Part shown: positions 56,001 through 60,000 of the stretch, piece after piece
Layout: every line of letters starts with the position of its first letter
Numbering within the stretch: the first letter of the stretch is position 1
NCBI RefSeq assembly: GCF_932526225.1
Contig: NC_064046.1
Location: 14,149,408 to 14,209,407, forward strand
From: Nematostella vectensis
Taxonomy: Eukaryota > Cnidaria > Anthozoa > Actiniaria > Edwardsiidae
Reading direction: 5' to 3'
DNA length: 60,000 nucleotides
The notes under the pieces: generated by a model
What the model saw: the letters and a program-made list of their open reading frames with translations, nothing else
Told to the model about the DNA's origin: nothing
The model's database searches: none
Program-made: the position numbers and the translations under genes

Positions 56001-57027
56001 AAAAAAGGGGCAGAGCTATCACTTTTAAAACGAGTGTTTGTGTTTAAAACAAAGTGCTTCTCATTTTTTAGTGCCACATACAGTATCTTTGAAAATTGCA
56101 AGAGTTTTCTTTATGTGCATATGCACCAAGGGAACTGAATCTAAGCTCTGCAGCTTCCTCAGGGCTTTCATTAACTTTCAGAGTAGGTGATGGAGATTGA
56201 TAAGTAGGGGGTGGACTTAAGTCAACTTTTTAAAAAAAGTAGCAGGCGCTCAGTGGAAAATAGCCAGCGCTTCCACCGGCCGCCGGGGCCTAATGAAACC
56301 CCTGACTGTCCCTATTGCAGACACGTACTTGTTCTTGCCAAGATCAAATAAATACAGGTTCCCTTGGTGGTCACCTGCCACAACGGCCTCTCCCAGCGTG
56401 TTAAAGGCTGCGTGAAGAAATCTGATGTTCCTGCCTTGGAGTGAGAAGGCATTTGATGTTGTATGGCATATACTCAGCAACAACCTGAGAAACAGTAAAA
56501 AATAATAATTTAACTCATACCACTTTTAAAGACTCTTTCTATTTTTAATATGTCATGTGTTTTGTATTGCATAATAACTTGCAGCTAGATCTATTTTTCA
56601 AACAGTACAATTGGTAAAATTATATGATTATTGTACCAATTTTGTATTGTTTTAAATTCAGGAATACTGTAAGTAAGTAATAAAAGTTACAGTTGCTGGC
56701 ATCGCTGAAGTTAACCAACGCCTCTATGAATTAATTTTTTTACAAATAAGGTTGATGTGTATAACTTATCACTAATTGTGTTAAAACCATTCCATATTTT
56801 ATAACTTAAAAATGTTTGATATTGAGTAACGAATGCATTGGCCCGTGGGGTTAGGACATGCCGACAACACACGAACTACTCTATCATTTCTTCCTCGTTC
56901 GCGTTTGTTGTTGTTTCTGTAGTTTATGGAATTCTAGAGTTTTCAGTCCTTACCCATTTTCAGATGGCGAAGGTTTCCGCTGCCATAGCTTGCCCGACTC
57001 TTTGCTTTGTACATCTAAGATATCCAT
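24865..57027 (-). CDS. TBC1D31: TBC1D31 (WDR67) orthologue, complete 24-exon gene
   Basis: Exons in transcript order: 57027-56954, 56484-56329, 55418-55303, 54003-53825, 52877-52693, 51904-51781, 51410-51321, 51082-50972, 50456-50250, 50007-49928, 48680-48534, 48116-47983, 47033-46900, 46354-46175, 43069-42890, 42467-42415, 42227-42075, 41369-41234, 40784-40692, 39976-39836, 39126-39010, 38510-38433, 37656-37518, 25031-24865. They sum to 3174 nt = 1057 codons plus stop; all phases agree. Near-identical blocks to vertebrate TBC1D31 include KESGKLWQRKPSP, GDHQGNLYLFDL, MFIWRSLLKLPENH, YPIKSRKLLRVLQR and NWCQHWFEYFPNPP. The vertebrate protein is a centrosome/centriolar-satellite scaffold involved in ciliogenesis and PKA signalling. 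Layout: WD repeats about 25-345, TBC about 415-640, coiled coil about 690-1030. Intron 7 is GC-AG; the last intron is 12.5 kb. An upstream ATG at 57041 opens an 8-codon overlapping uORF. Confidence 0.93.
25252..30160. repeat. 4.9-kb two-unit minisatellite in the last TBC1D31 intron
   Basis: About 240 repeats drawn from two related units: A, 22 bp (ATCATCGGGTATCCCACTTCC + C/T), and B, 19 bp (ATCATCGGGTTGTCTTCC + C/T). They are mixed in long irregular strings with occasional 20-bp variants (GGGTTTGTC). Shared rare variants (TATAATCGGG, TATTATTGGG, TTGCTATCATC, TATGATCGGG) recur in the same order at spacings of 140-960 bp, showing block-wise higher-order amplification. The right end (29.8-30.1 kb) is almost pure B units. 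No plus-strand stop codon exists in either unit, so all three forward frames stay open for kilobases. Confidence 0.97.
30160..30775. repeat. 33-34-bp C-rich array (G-rich on the TBC1D31 sense strand)
   Basis: About 18 copies of TGCTCACACTAACCATGTCC followed by CCCCTAACCCCCC. On the transcribed-sense (minus) strand each unit reads GGGGGGTTAGGGGGG, a strong G-quadruplex candidate. The unit appears to come from the sequence at 30812-30880, which keeps a diverged single copy (GGCGCTAACGTTCAATCCCT matches GGCGCTGACCTTCAATCCCT before the array). Confidence 0.9.
31684..31905 (-). pseudogene. Inverted gag-like N-terminal fragment of the LTR element
   Basis: Minus ORF starting at 31905 with a CSVPNCDF...H...H pattern suggestive of a zinc-finger-like start, then a Pro/Ala-rich segment. 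It is enclosed by a perfect 24-bp inverted repeat (31675-31698 and its complement at about 31908-31931) that includes the LTR end. Next to it, ACTCCTCTTTAGAGTCTAT is repeated about five times (31930-32028). Function inferred from position only. Confidence 0.5.
32023..32590 (-). pseudogene. Inverted Ty3/Gypsy-like pol C-terminal (integrase end) fragment
   Basis: Minus-strand frame contains GPHPNKWDRSG and HDQYRIKVDGSGRLTLRNRR, characteristic of the C-terminal end of Gypsy-type integrases, followed by a Pro-rich tail. Only this end is present; no reverse transcriptase or catalytic core. The last about 95 nt recur in plus orientation at 32590-32684 just before the PPT and LTR, so the plus copy is the original order and the longer piece is an inverted duplicate. 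Confidence 0.75.
33889..34272 (-). pseudogene. ATG-less open frame of about 127 codons inside the TTAA transposon
   Basis: Reading minus from 34272 to TAA at 33891-33889 gives an uninterrupted frame with protein-like composition: LHLYTGERRLNQRVPITG, an Ala/Glu helix (AEAVEAAEEAAAYFRTRAA), then LPTICKELELQVPGATRRK. That last stretch resembles a SAP-type helix-turn-helix. No start codon and no splice site were identified; it may be an exon fragment of a lost transposase-associated protein. Overlapping ORFs in other frames here are shadows. Confidence 0.4.
34358..34743. mobile_element. Nested MITE with GACGGGGGT termini
   Basis: AGACGGGGGTGATCGTC at about 34364-34380 is inverted at about 34720-34736 (GACGATTACCCCCGTCT). 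The inside is an imperfect 90-bp tandem repeat with CCCTAAGAGATAGCA and CCCTTAGGAATAGCA words. Poly-C runs follow at about 34754-34773 and 34912-34929. Confidence 0.6.
36590..37518 (-). repeat. TBC1D31: 70-bp tandem array seeded on the TBC1D31 exon 23 donor
   Basis: Thirteen or so units spaced 70-71 bp, each the last 22 nt of exon 23 plus donor. On the minus strand every copy reads CAGTTTTG followed by GTGAGT, GTAAGT or GTATGT (plus-strand GACTCACC, GACTTACC, GACATACC); the true donor is at 37517-37512. Each unit also carries CCTCTTCCCCAAAG, an acceptor-like stretch 30-odd nt before the donor, so a microexon could in principle be defined in every copy (inference). Confidence 0.9.
37518..42467 (-). 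CDS. TBC1D31: TBC1D31 exons 16-23: coiled-coil region
   Basis: Eight small exons coding for a highly charged alpha-helical region (about residues 700-1002): QERERIRQEELEYLRQR, RRKMIAEEERKLTDQRAR, DAARRRHLHHQQVQREAELR, LRRLDDEIERK, EDAEIKALELQAQKEMLQQ, then E/K/Q-rich segments through ENKERELELQTLVRQLENKE. Exons 16-19 match vertebrate TBC1D31 closely; 20-23 keep only the coiled-coil character. Introns here are rich in junction-derived tandem repeats. Confidence 0.85.
37697..37778. repeat. 39-40-bp two-copy tandem duplication in TBC1D31 intron 22
   Basis: ATTAATATGATAACAAATAT...CTACCTGTTTCAT occurs twice in succession with no visible difference, 40-120 bp upstream (minus sense) of exon 23. Confidence 0.85.
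38205..38433 (-). repeat. TBC1D31: 36-bp array seeded on the TBC1D31 exon 22 donor
   Basis: Seven copies of ATTGATAACTCGTGATATTC + ACCTCTTTGTTTTT (plus strand). On the minus strand each repeats the exon end AAAGAG and donor GTGAAT; the true donor is 38432-38431. Some copies contain an extra GATAT. Using a decoy would hit a stop (TAA) within the first unit. Confidence 0.9.
38491..38606 (-). repeat. TBC1D31: 29-bp array seeded on the TBC1D31 exon 22 acceptor
   Basis: Four copies of GGACATGGCGTGACACCTGG + AAGACAAAA on the plus strand. On the minus strand each holds CTTTTGTCTTCCAG (pyrimidine tract and AG) plus 15-19 nt of exon 22. The true junction is 38511/38510. Exon 22 therefore has junction-derived arrays on both sides. 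Confidence 0.9.
38690..38998 (-). repeat. Irregular GTGACAGTGACCTT-type array between TBC1D31 exons 21 and 22
   Basis: Repeated GTGACAGTGACCTTG, GATTGCGTGACA, TCATTTCGTGACA words of variable 30-45-bp spacing. The end next to exon 21 contains GACTGACCTTGAC, so the word AAGGTCA on the minus strand resembles that exon's donor (AAG then GTCAGT); derivation from the junction is possible but less clear than in the other arrays. Confidence 0.65.
39590..39840 (-). repeat. TBC1D31: Three-copy array (about 105 bp) seeded on the TBC1D31 exon 20 donor
   Basis: Units contain TATCCTTGCCAAAGTACCAA, GTTGTCCTACCCTTTGTGAG and TCGAGGTCAACCTCCTGTGAT. The last two words are the end of exon 20 and its donor (true donor 39835-39834). 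Two upstream-strand copies carry the same exon end and donor word CCTACC with a few changes. Confidence 0.85.
40040..40615. repeat. Diverged direct duplication in TBC1D31 intron 19
   Basis: TTGACGTCTTGCGGAAAAAGG...AAGTGCGAGG near 40069 recurs as ATGACGTCTTGCGGATACAGG...AAGTGCGAGG near 40471, and AAGGATGTTAACTCG occurs at 40396 and 40561. A block near 40190 (AAGGCCAATCACGCCGCCATT...TCACACAAAGCATC) recurs near 41065 (AAGGCCATTTGCACCGCCAG...TCACATAAAGCATC). The 78-codon ORF at 40038-40274 lies in this repeat and is not supported as a gene. Confidence 0.5.
41173..41275 (-). repeat. TBC1D31: Extra copy of the TBC1D31 exon 18 end inside intron 18
   Basis: About 37 nt coding for EAELRRLDDEIE at the end of exon 18 (41234-41269) recurs at about 41173-41209 in the intron, with two silent-like changes. 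The donor is not kept in the copy (ATATGT instead of the GAAAG/GTTAGT context). Confidence 0.85.
42268..42436 (-). repeat. TBC1D31: Two-copy duplication (about 83 bp) spanning the TBC1D31 exon 16 donor
   Basis: TCATCATCATAATACGCCCT ... TTTTTACCTCTGTCGCAG occurs twice. The exon-proximal copy contains the real exon 16 end and donor (42415/42414); the second repeats 13-17 nt of exon plus GTAAAA in the intron. Confidence 0.85.
42890..50456 (-). CDS. TBC1D31: TBC1D31 exons 9-15: linker and TBC (Rab-GAP-like) domain
   Basis: Exon 9 (50456-50250) is a polar, poorly conserved linker of 69 residues. Exons 10-15 encode the TBC fold: LPEGLNRNRLLSILKGYGEY, MFIWRSLLKLPENH, YPIKSRKLLRVLQR, FPFVKLFQNNQLICFE, NWCQHWFEYFPNPP, LYAWPLLQSLLSEVLTKEEW and LTKGQYPVFNKYPKF. 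The arginine-finger motif IxxDxxR and glutamine-finger YxQ of active Rab GAPs are not seen, as in vertebrate TBC1D31, so scaffolding rather than GAP activity is likely (inference). Confidence 0.9.
43137..44627. repeat. Chain of three minisatellites in TBC1D31 intron 14
   Basis: (a) 43137-43265: AGGTA/AGGTG pentamers. (b) 43266-43735: about six copies of a 70-bp unit (GAGGCAAAGTAACATGAGAT, AAGGCACGTTAAGGTTAGG, AAGATTATGTAAGG). (c) 43736-44627, continuing at 46045-46115 after a transposon: GGTATGGTTATGGTAAGGT, ATTGTTATGGAATGG and AATGTATGGTATAGACCGG words. The sets share AAGGTA cores and look like successive stages of one expansion. Spurious Leu/Thr/Tyr-rich ORFs arise here. Confidence 0.9.
44628..46044. 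mobile_element. TIR element inserted in a minisatellite, with a second element nested inside
   Basis: Ends GTCAAGGGAGGGAGGACACC and its approximate inverse GGTGTCCTTCCCCCTTG, with TTATA directly outside both; the host minisatellite continues on each side. Inside, 45559-46003 is bounded by TAGAGACATTTAGCACCGCG and the inverse CGCGATGCTAAATGTCTCTA, a separate MITE of about 445 bp. No transposase frame in either. Confidence 0.65.
47141..47436. mobile_element. Dispersed MITE family with GACGACGG termini, copy C (inverted)
   Basis: On the minus strand it follows the order of copy B: GACGAGAGCGAAAAA, GGCGATCAATT, TTGCAATGGAATA, TGGAAAACGGATGA, GTATCAGACCGAA, TTTTCACGTGCTTC and AGCCGTCGTCG. It lies in TBC1D31 intron 12. 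Ends approximate. Confidence 0.55.
48075..48370 (-). repeat. TBC1D31: About 85-100-bp array seeded on the TBC1D31 exon 12 acceptor
   Basis: The first 30-35 nt of exon 12 and its acceptor (minus: TTCACAG then GACTCTATCGGC) recur at about 48160-48210, 48265-48305 and, degenerate, 48335-48380. Words GCCAGCGCCGATAGAGTCCT and GTGAACAT mark each copy. The copy at about 48284-48306 keeps an intact TGTTCACAG acceptor. Confidence 0.85.
48735..49510. repeat. 35-bp array in TBC1D31 intron 10
   Basis: About 22 copies of GGGGAGGTATGAAAAATGG + TGTTATTATGGCAACA; the central dozen are identical, the outer ones carry substitutions, as expected for recent central expansion. It starts about 55 bp upstream (minus sense) of exon 11 and the proximal unit includes intron sequence only. 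Confidence 0.95.
49576..49772. mobile_element. PIF/Harbinger-like MITE, copy 2
   Basis: TIRs TGCCTGGTGCACACTA and TAGTGTGCACTAGGCA, inner CATAACGACATA / ATGTCGTTATGT palindromes, and TTA directly outside both ends. The 3-bp TTA duplication is typical of PIF/Harbinger. Same family as 8476-8705. Confidence 0.8.
50030..50160. repeat. GAT-type microsatellite beside TBC1D31 exon 10
   Basis: About ten GAT repeats at 50045-50080 then degenerate ATAATGATAA words. It begins within 30 bp of the exon 10 acceptor (50008-50009), on whose strand it reads as pyrimidine-rich ATC repeats. Confidence 0.85.
50972..57027 (-). CDS. TBC1D31: TBC1D31 exons 1-8: N-terminus and WD-repeat region
   Basis: Exon 1 (57027-56954) gives the conserved start with KESGKLWQRKPSP; it is too short for ordinary ORF listing and was found by similarity and its GTAAGG donor. 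Exons 2-8 encode beta-propeller repeats: AGDHQGNLYLFDL, VALADHSLRCYDV, HASGRYALTSS...IQLWDLDTF, FLPLSNTIVTCFKDDSIFAWD, GGR-FLHVWSLE, GVLAQDGVLRFIDI and SPSGRYIAAVMDSGAINIYS. Weak or unusual donors: exon 4 GTTGGT, exon 7 GCAAGT. Confidence 0.9.
51315..51320 (-). other. TBC1D31: GC-type 5' splice site of TBC1D31 intron 7
   Basis: Exon 7 ends GACCAG and the intron begins GCAAGT, the standard consensus for the minor GC-AG class. The nearest GT, five bases downstream, would break the frame into exon 8 (stop soon after), whereas the GC site preserves phase 0 and the WD-repeat alignment. Confidence 0.8.
52307..52475. mobile_element. hAT-like MITE in TBC1D31 intron 5
   Basis: CAGGGTTCAAAATA at 52307-52320 and TATTTTGAACCCTG at 52462-52475 are perfect inverted ends; GCCGGC-rich interior. 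CCACA occurs directly outside both ends, a possible partial target duplication. CAGGG ends are common in hAT elements. Confidence 0.75.
52985..53680. repeat. 38-bp minisatellite in TBC1D31 intron 4
   Basis: About 16 copies of CATCGAGGTCATCAGACAGA + AGGACACAGCCAGACAGA, with G/C variation at GGTGATC/GGTCATC and a longer variant (TCTAGCCTAGATAAA) near the distal end. All plus frames are largely open, giving spurious ORFs of up to 127 codons. Confidence 0.95.
53985..55130 (-). repeat. TBC1D31: Tandem array (about 50-57 bp) seeded on the TBC1D31 exon 4 acceptor
   Basis: The exon 4 start (TCCTGTGAGCTTGTA on the minus strand) and acceptor CCATAG are repeated first as about six close copies (plus-strand word CAAGCTCACAGGACTCTATGG, 54000-54330), then as about 14 diverged copies (GTGTTCACAAGACTGTTTGG, to 55060), then one closer copy near 55080. 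The proximal copies keep CATAG acceptors; the diverged ones lost it (CCAAACAG). Confidence 0.9.
56160..56304. mobile_element. Small hAT-like MITE 25 bp from TBC1D31 exon 2
   Basis: CAGGGCTTTCATTA and inverse TAATGAAACCCCTG bound 145 bp. No clear target duplication. It lies in intron 2, immediately after the exon 2 donor (56328-56323). Confidence 0.6.
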
Positions 57028-57520
57028 GGAGATTTGTTCATACTCCCTAATGCTTTATAATAAAATAAAATAAAACCATTTTTTCCGTCTCAATCTTCAA
57101 CTCGAAAAATCGTCCCGCCATTTTTTGTATTCCTGAGTGGCCTGGCCTGTTATCGGCCCCAGTCTCCTAACCAAACTTGTAATGAATCTCCGGTAAGGGT
57201 AAGGGGAGGGAAGAGAAATACAGTTACATGCTACCAATCAAAAACAGTTTTTTTAGATACATTTTTAGTGAAAATGGGAAATTTATATCTTTGGTACATA
57301 TTGTTATTCCTAGGAAGTTCTTGGGCAATTTGCGATGTTTCCTGAAGTCGAGGTTCTCCCTCCCCTCCGGGGTGGGGCGGGGTTTTGTCGAGTAGAGGCT
57401 GTCGGCTTGATCGTGTCCCGTGGCGTCGAGTTGTGAAGCTTTCACGGGATCGAAAAGTTCCTGATCGATAAGAAGTCTCTAGCGCAGACCAAAACAAAGT
57501 GGTTCAATCCTTTCCTTTCG
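57028..57520. promoter_or_regulatory. Probable bidirectional promoter between TBC1D31 and the SLC12 gene
   Basis: The two start codons point away from each other and are 493 bp apart, so both promoters must lie here or in unseen 5' exons. GTCCCGCCATTTTTT near 57110 includes an E2F-like GGCGGGA (minus) and a YY1-like CCAT core, often seen in housekeeping promoters; no TATA box fits either gene clearly. ORFs at 57224-57497 are not part of TBC1D31: they lack a usable donor in frame. Confidence 0.5.
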
Positions 57521-58373
57521 ATGTCACAGGTTCGATTCAAGGTATCTAAGTCAGAGCATGAGCCCGGCTCAGACGATGGACCCAAGAACGGCGTGGATTT
57601 TTCCTCCGATGTCAACGTTGAAATAATTGAACCGGCAAGTGAGTAAATCCCTTGGCATCGTGGTATGTCAACTCTTTATGCATGGCCTCTCAGCGTTAAG
57701 TTTTGCTGATGTCTTGTTTAGTTGTTGGTCCGATTCGGGTTACTGCAATCGCGTAAAATCATTTGTGTTTTTTTGCACACGTCGCGCACTCCACACTTGG
57801 TTGACCATTTTCTTCCCTTTGAATTTTGCCAACCCCTCGTGGATTGTCTTTGTTCTTGTCTTTATTTGAATACTTTATTACTATTTTTATCATTTCGAAG
57901 GTCCAAATGCGACCGCCACAGAAAACTTGCTCATCACTAAAGATGGAAACTTGGCCCTTTACGAGGTAGGAAACATATCTAAACTCAACTACTAAAACTT
58001 GACTACACACATTGTCTTACGTGTTTATGTGAAAGTAAATGTCTGACTGGTGTTATATCGATCTTTAACAACCAAAGTTCTGTTCGCTACATCTGTATCT
58101 TCTTTGATAGCTTTAATTAATTTTCCTGATCTTTAGATTTAGGGAAAACAGCTGATGGATTTCGCGTGACATTTTCACAAACGAGAACTTGCAAACATAA
58201 GGTTTCGCACACTCTTTGTTTATTATAAACTGTATTCATGTTTCTTTCACAAGGATGAAATCCAGAAAAGACCGAAAATGTCTGCGTTCTTGTCGACCTT
58301 GGCGAAGTACGAAGTTGTCCCTACGGCTCCCCAGCAGCGAGAGGATGAAGAAATTAAAGAAAAAAAGAGCAAA
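57521..58373 (+). CDS. Cation-chloride cotransporter, KCC-like (SLC12), N-terminal exons; partial
   Basis: Exons 57521-57638, 57901-57965 and 58254-58373 join in phase (118, 65, 120 nt = 101 codons) and continue beyond the window. Start MSQVRFKVSKSEHE is preceded by no other in-frame start in this exon. The stretch GNLALYEDEI...MSAFLSTLAKY matches the conserved cytoplasmic N-terminus of K-Cl cotransporters (mammalian form NMALFEEEM...SLLSSLANY), placing it with SLC12A4-7 rather than Na-K-2Cl types. These are plasma-membrane K+/Cl- exporters for volume and chloride control. The transmembrane part is not reached; an intron of at least 1.6 kb follows. Confidence 0.75.
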
Positions 58374-59040
58374 GTAAGCATCTAAATAGATTGTAAGGCA
58401 TCAGTATTTGTATTTTTTTACACAAGTACAGTAGCAGTATGGTATCCCTTAATTGTTACTATTCTTCTTAAATATTTATAAAGCTCTTACTTATTTATTG
58501 TCGAACGCGAGACCACAAAACTCCCACATTTTCGAATAGTTTTCAAGGTGCTATAAATCTATAATTCACTTCTGAGTGACATTCTGCGGTGATATTTGTA
58601 TAGCTAGAAAAAGTGTATGTGGAGATTGTAAAGAGTTGTCGTTTTTGATTTCGATGAAACCAATATTGACTATTGAAAATATAATGATTTCTTGAGTTTG
58701 TATTATCTTTTGTCCAGAATTAAAAAATATTTTTAAACTGTTATGATTAATGAAGAAGCATGATTATCAATTGGATCTTATAAACAAATTAGCTTTCATG
58801 TTGTGAGAATATTAAATGTGATGCCCCCCTTTTAGAAGCCAAAAATACCGTAAATGTATGAGACAACATCTAAAATACAGAAGAAAATGCCTTGAAAGTC
58901 CCTTGGGCCCCCTTCTGTTAAAAATCCTGGCTACACCGCTGTTATAAGATTGCACTTGATGGCAGGATATCACAGACAAGATTTGATTCAGTTTAATTAG
59001 GAAAACTTTTTTTGAGATTAATTAATTGTGTTCAATTGTC

Positions 59041-59980
59041 AAAGCATAAGTACCCTGGGTTCCAGAGGCTGAATATCCACTTTTCCCTGCATGCTAGGGG
59101 GCGGGGGTTCAAATGGGCTGGCGGCATCAGCCTCTGGTGTATTGCGGTCGTCTATTGTTGAGTTAATCCCTTTCGAGTCAGATCTTGACCCTAGCACTCT
59201 GATTGGCTACAAAATAACAAATCGTTTGTTTGAACATTTTTCTCACGTGATACAGAAACCGGCTTCTTCAGTTAGCGGAAACGTGAGAGACTCGGTCTTG
59301 TTTTGAGTTCACAGCAACAATCCAAATACAGTGTATATCTTTACTACAGTTTGCTATTGCTTTGGCAGAAACTCTTCGAAGCAAGTTCCCAGACATACCT
59401 TCCCTACGGTCACATCAGATAGATAGATAGATAGGTAGATAGATAGGGGTTTTATTCAATTGCCATGGCAGTATTACAGACTGAATTAAGGCAAAGGGCC
59501 AGCACATATAGCGTTATACTATTACAGAAATCGATAAGTAACAAAGTCACCAAAGCGTTTAGTTACAGAAATATGTTTGTAGGTATTCATACTGCCGGAT
59601 CTTAGTGAGTATCCATGCACATTATTAATTACGCCTCCAGTAATTACAGATCGGAACAGATAACAGCCATCCTTTCCTTCATTCTGAGTGTAAACATGTC
59701 ATTTTGGCAGCTCGATGTGCCAAGAGACAAGAAACCAGTTTGACCGGGATTATCAATTTAAATTGTAACTGACATATTAATCGATTAGTGAACCCTGAAT
59801 AGGACCTCGTTCGCCCAGAGGCTCCTCGCTTCGCTCGTCGTAATTCTCGCTTTGCTCGAAAAACTCTAGCTTCGCTCGAAAAACTCTCGCTTCGATCGAA
59901 AAATCTCTCGTTTCGCTCGAAAAATCTCGGTTCGCTTGAAAAACCCTCGGAGCCTCTGGTCTCCAGGGTAAAGCATAAGT
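59041..59980. mobile_element. TIR element with 11-bp target duplication (SLC12 intron 3)
   Basis: AAAGCATAAGT is present at 59041-59051 and 59970-59980, exactly flanking 59052-59969. Ends ACCCTGGGTTCCAGAGGCT and AGCCTCTGGTCTCCAGGGT are inverted with few mismatches. Duplications of 8-11 bp suggest a Mutator-like (MULE) element. Inside: a GATA microsatellite (59413-59445) and a 19-20-bp minisatellite of CTTCGCTCGAAAAACTCTCG near 59825-59945. No transposase. Confidence 0.75.
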
Positions 59981-60000
59981 CATCAATAAAACAATTGAAG

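Noticed and set aside
57224-57497. Minus-strand ORFs as first exon of TBC1D31
   Set aside because: A KPRPTPEG stretch looks tempting, but there is no in-frame GT donor. The exon at 57027-56954 encodes the conserved KESGKLWQRKPSP start and joins exon 2 in phase.
57521-58373. Assignment to Na-K-2Cl cotransporters
   Set aside because: The LALYEDE...LAKY pattern fits the KCC N-terminus better; membrane segments that would settle this lie beyond the window.

Overview
The window looks like nuclear DNA of an early-branching animal, most likely an anthozoan cnidarian close to Nematostella. This is inferred from gene content (a Venus kinase receptor, a TBC1D31 orthologue and a cation-chloride cotransporter), small exons in GT-AG introns, and many short inverted-repeat transposons. 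There are no prokaryotic operons, rRNA genes or convincing tRNA genes.

Layout. (1) Positions 170-19290, plus strand: a complete 20-exon gene for a Venus kinase receptor. It has a signal peptide, a Venus-flytrap ligand-binding ectodomain, one membrane helix and an insulin-receptor-like tyrosine kinase. The exons join in frame to 1287 codons. (2) Positions 19291-24864: intergenic, starting with an 83-bp tandem array whose first unit contains the receptor's stop codon, followed by transposon remnants. (3) Positions 57027-24865, minus strand: a complete 24-exon TBC1D31 (WDR67) orthologue with WD repeats, a TBC domain and a coiled-coil tail. It joins in frame to 1057 codons (human protein about 1066). 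Its last intron is 12.5 kb and holds a 4.9-kb two-unit minisatellite, a G-rich second array, a 5.35-kb TTAA-flanked long-TIR transposon and a scrambled LTR element nested in that transposon. (4) Positions 57521-58373, plus strand: the first three exons of an SLC12 (KCC-type) cotransporter, running off the window. Its start lies 493 bp from the TBC1D31 start, so the two genes probably share a bidirectional promoter.

The most unusual feature is a recurring pattern. Many introns of both complete genes carry minisatellites whose repeat unit includes a splice junction plus part of the neighbouring exon. Examples are receptor exons 6 and 14 and TBC1D31 exons 4, 12, 16, 18, 20, 22 (both sides) and 23. 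This gives rows of decoy splice sites; beside TBC1D31 exon 23 at least twelve copies all keep a near-consensus donor. The receptor's terminal exon shows the same thing at the stop codon. I find no clear sign of an unknown protein system. The long open frames at 25.1-30.4 kb are an artefact of a stop-free repeat unit.

The genes are not functionally linked in any obvious way: a peptide or amino-acid-sensing receptor kinase, a centrosomal/ciliary scaffold and an ion cotransporter.
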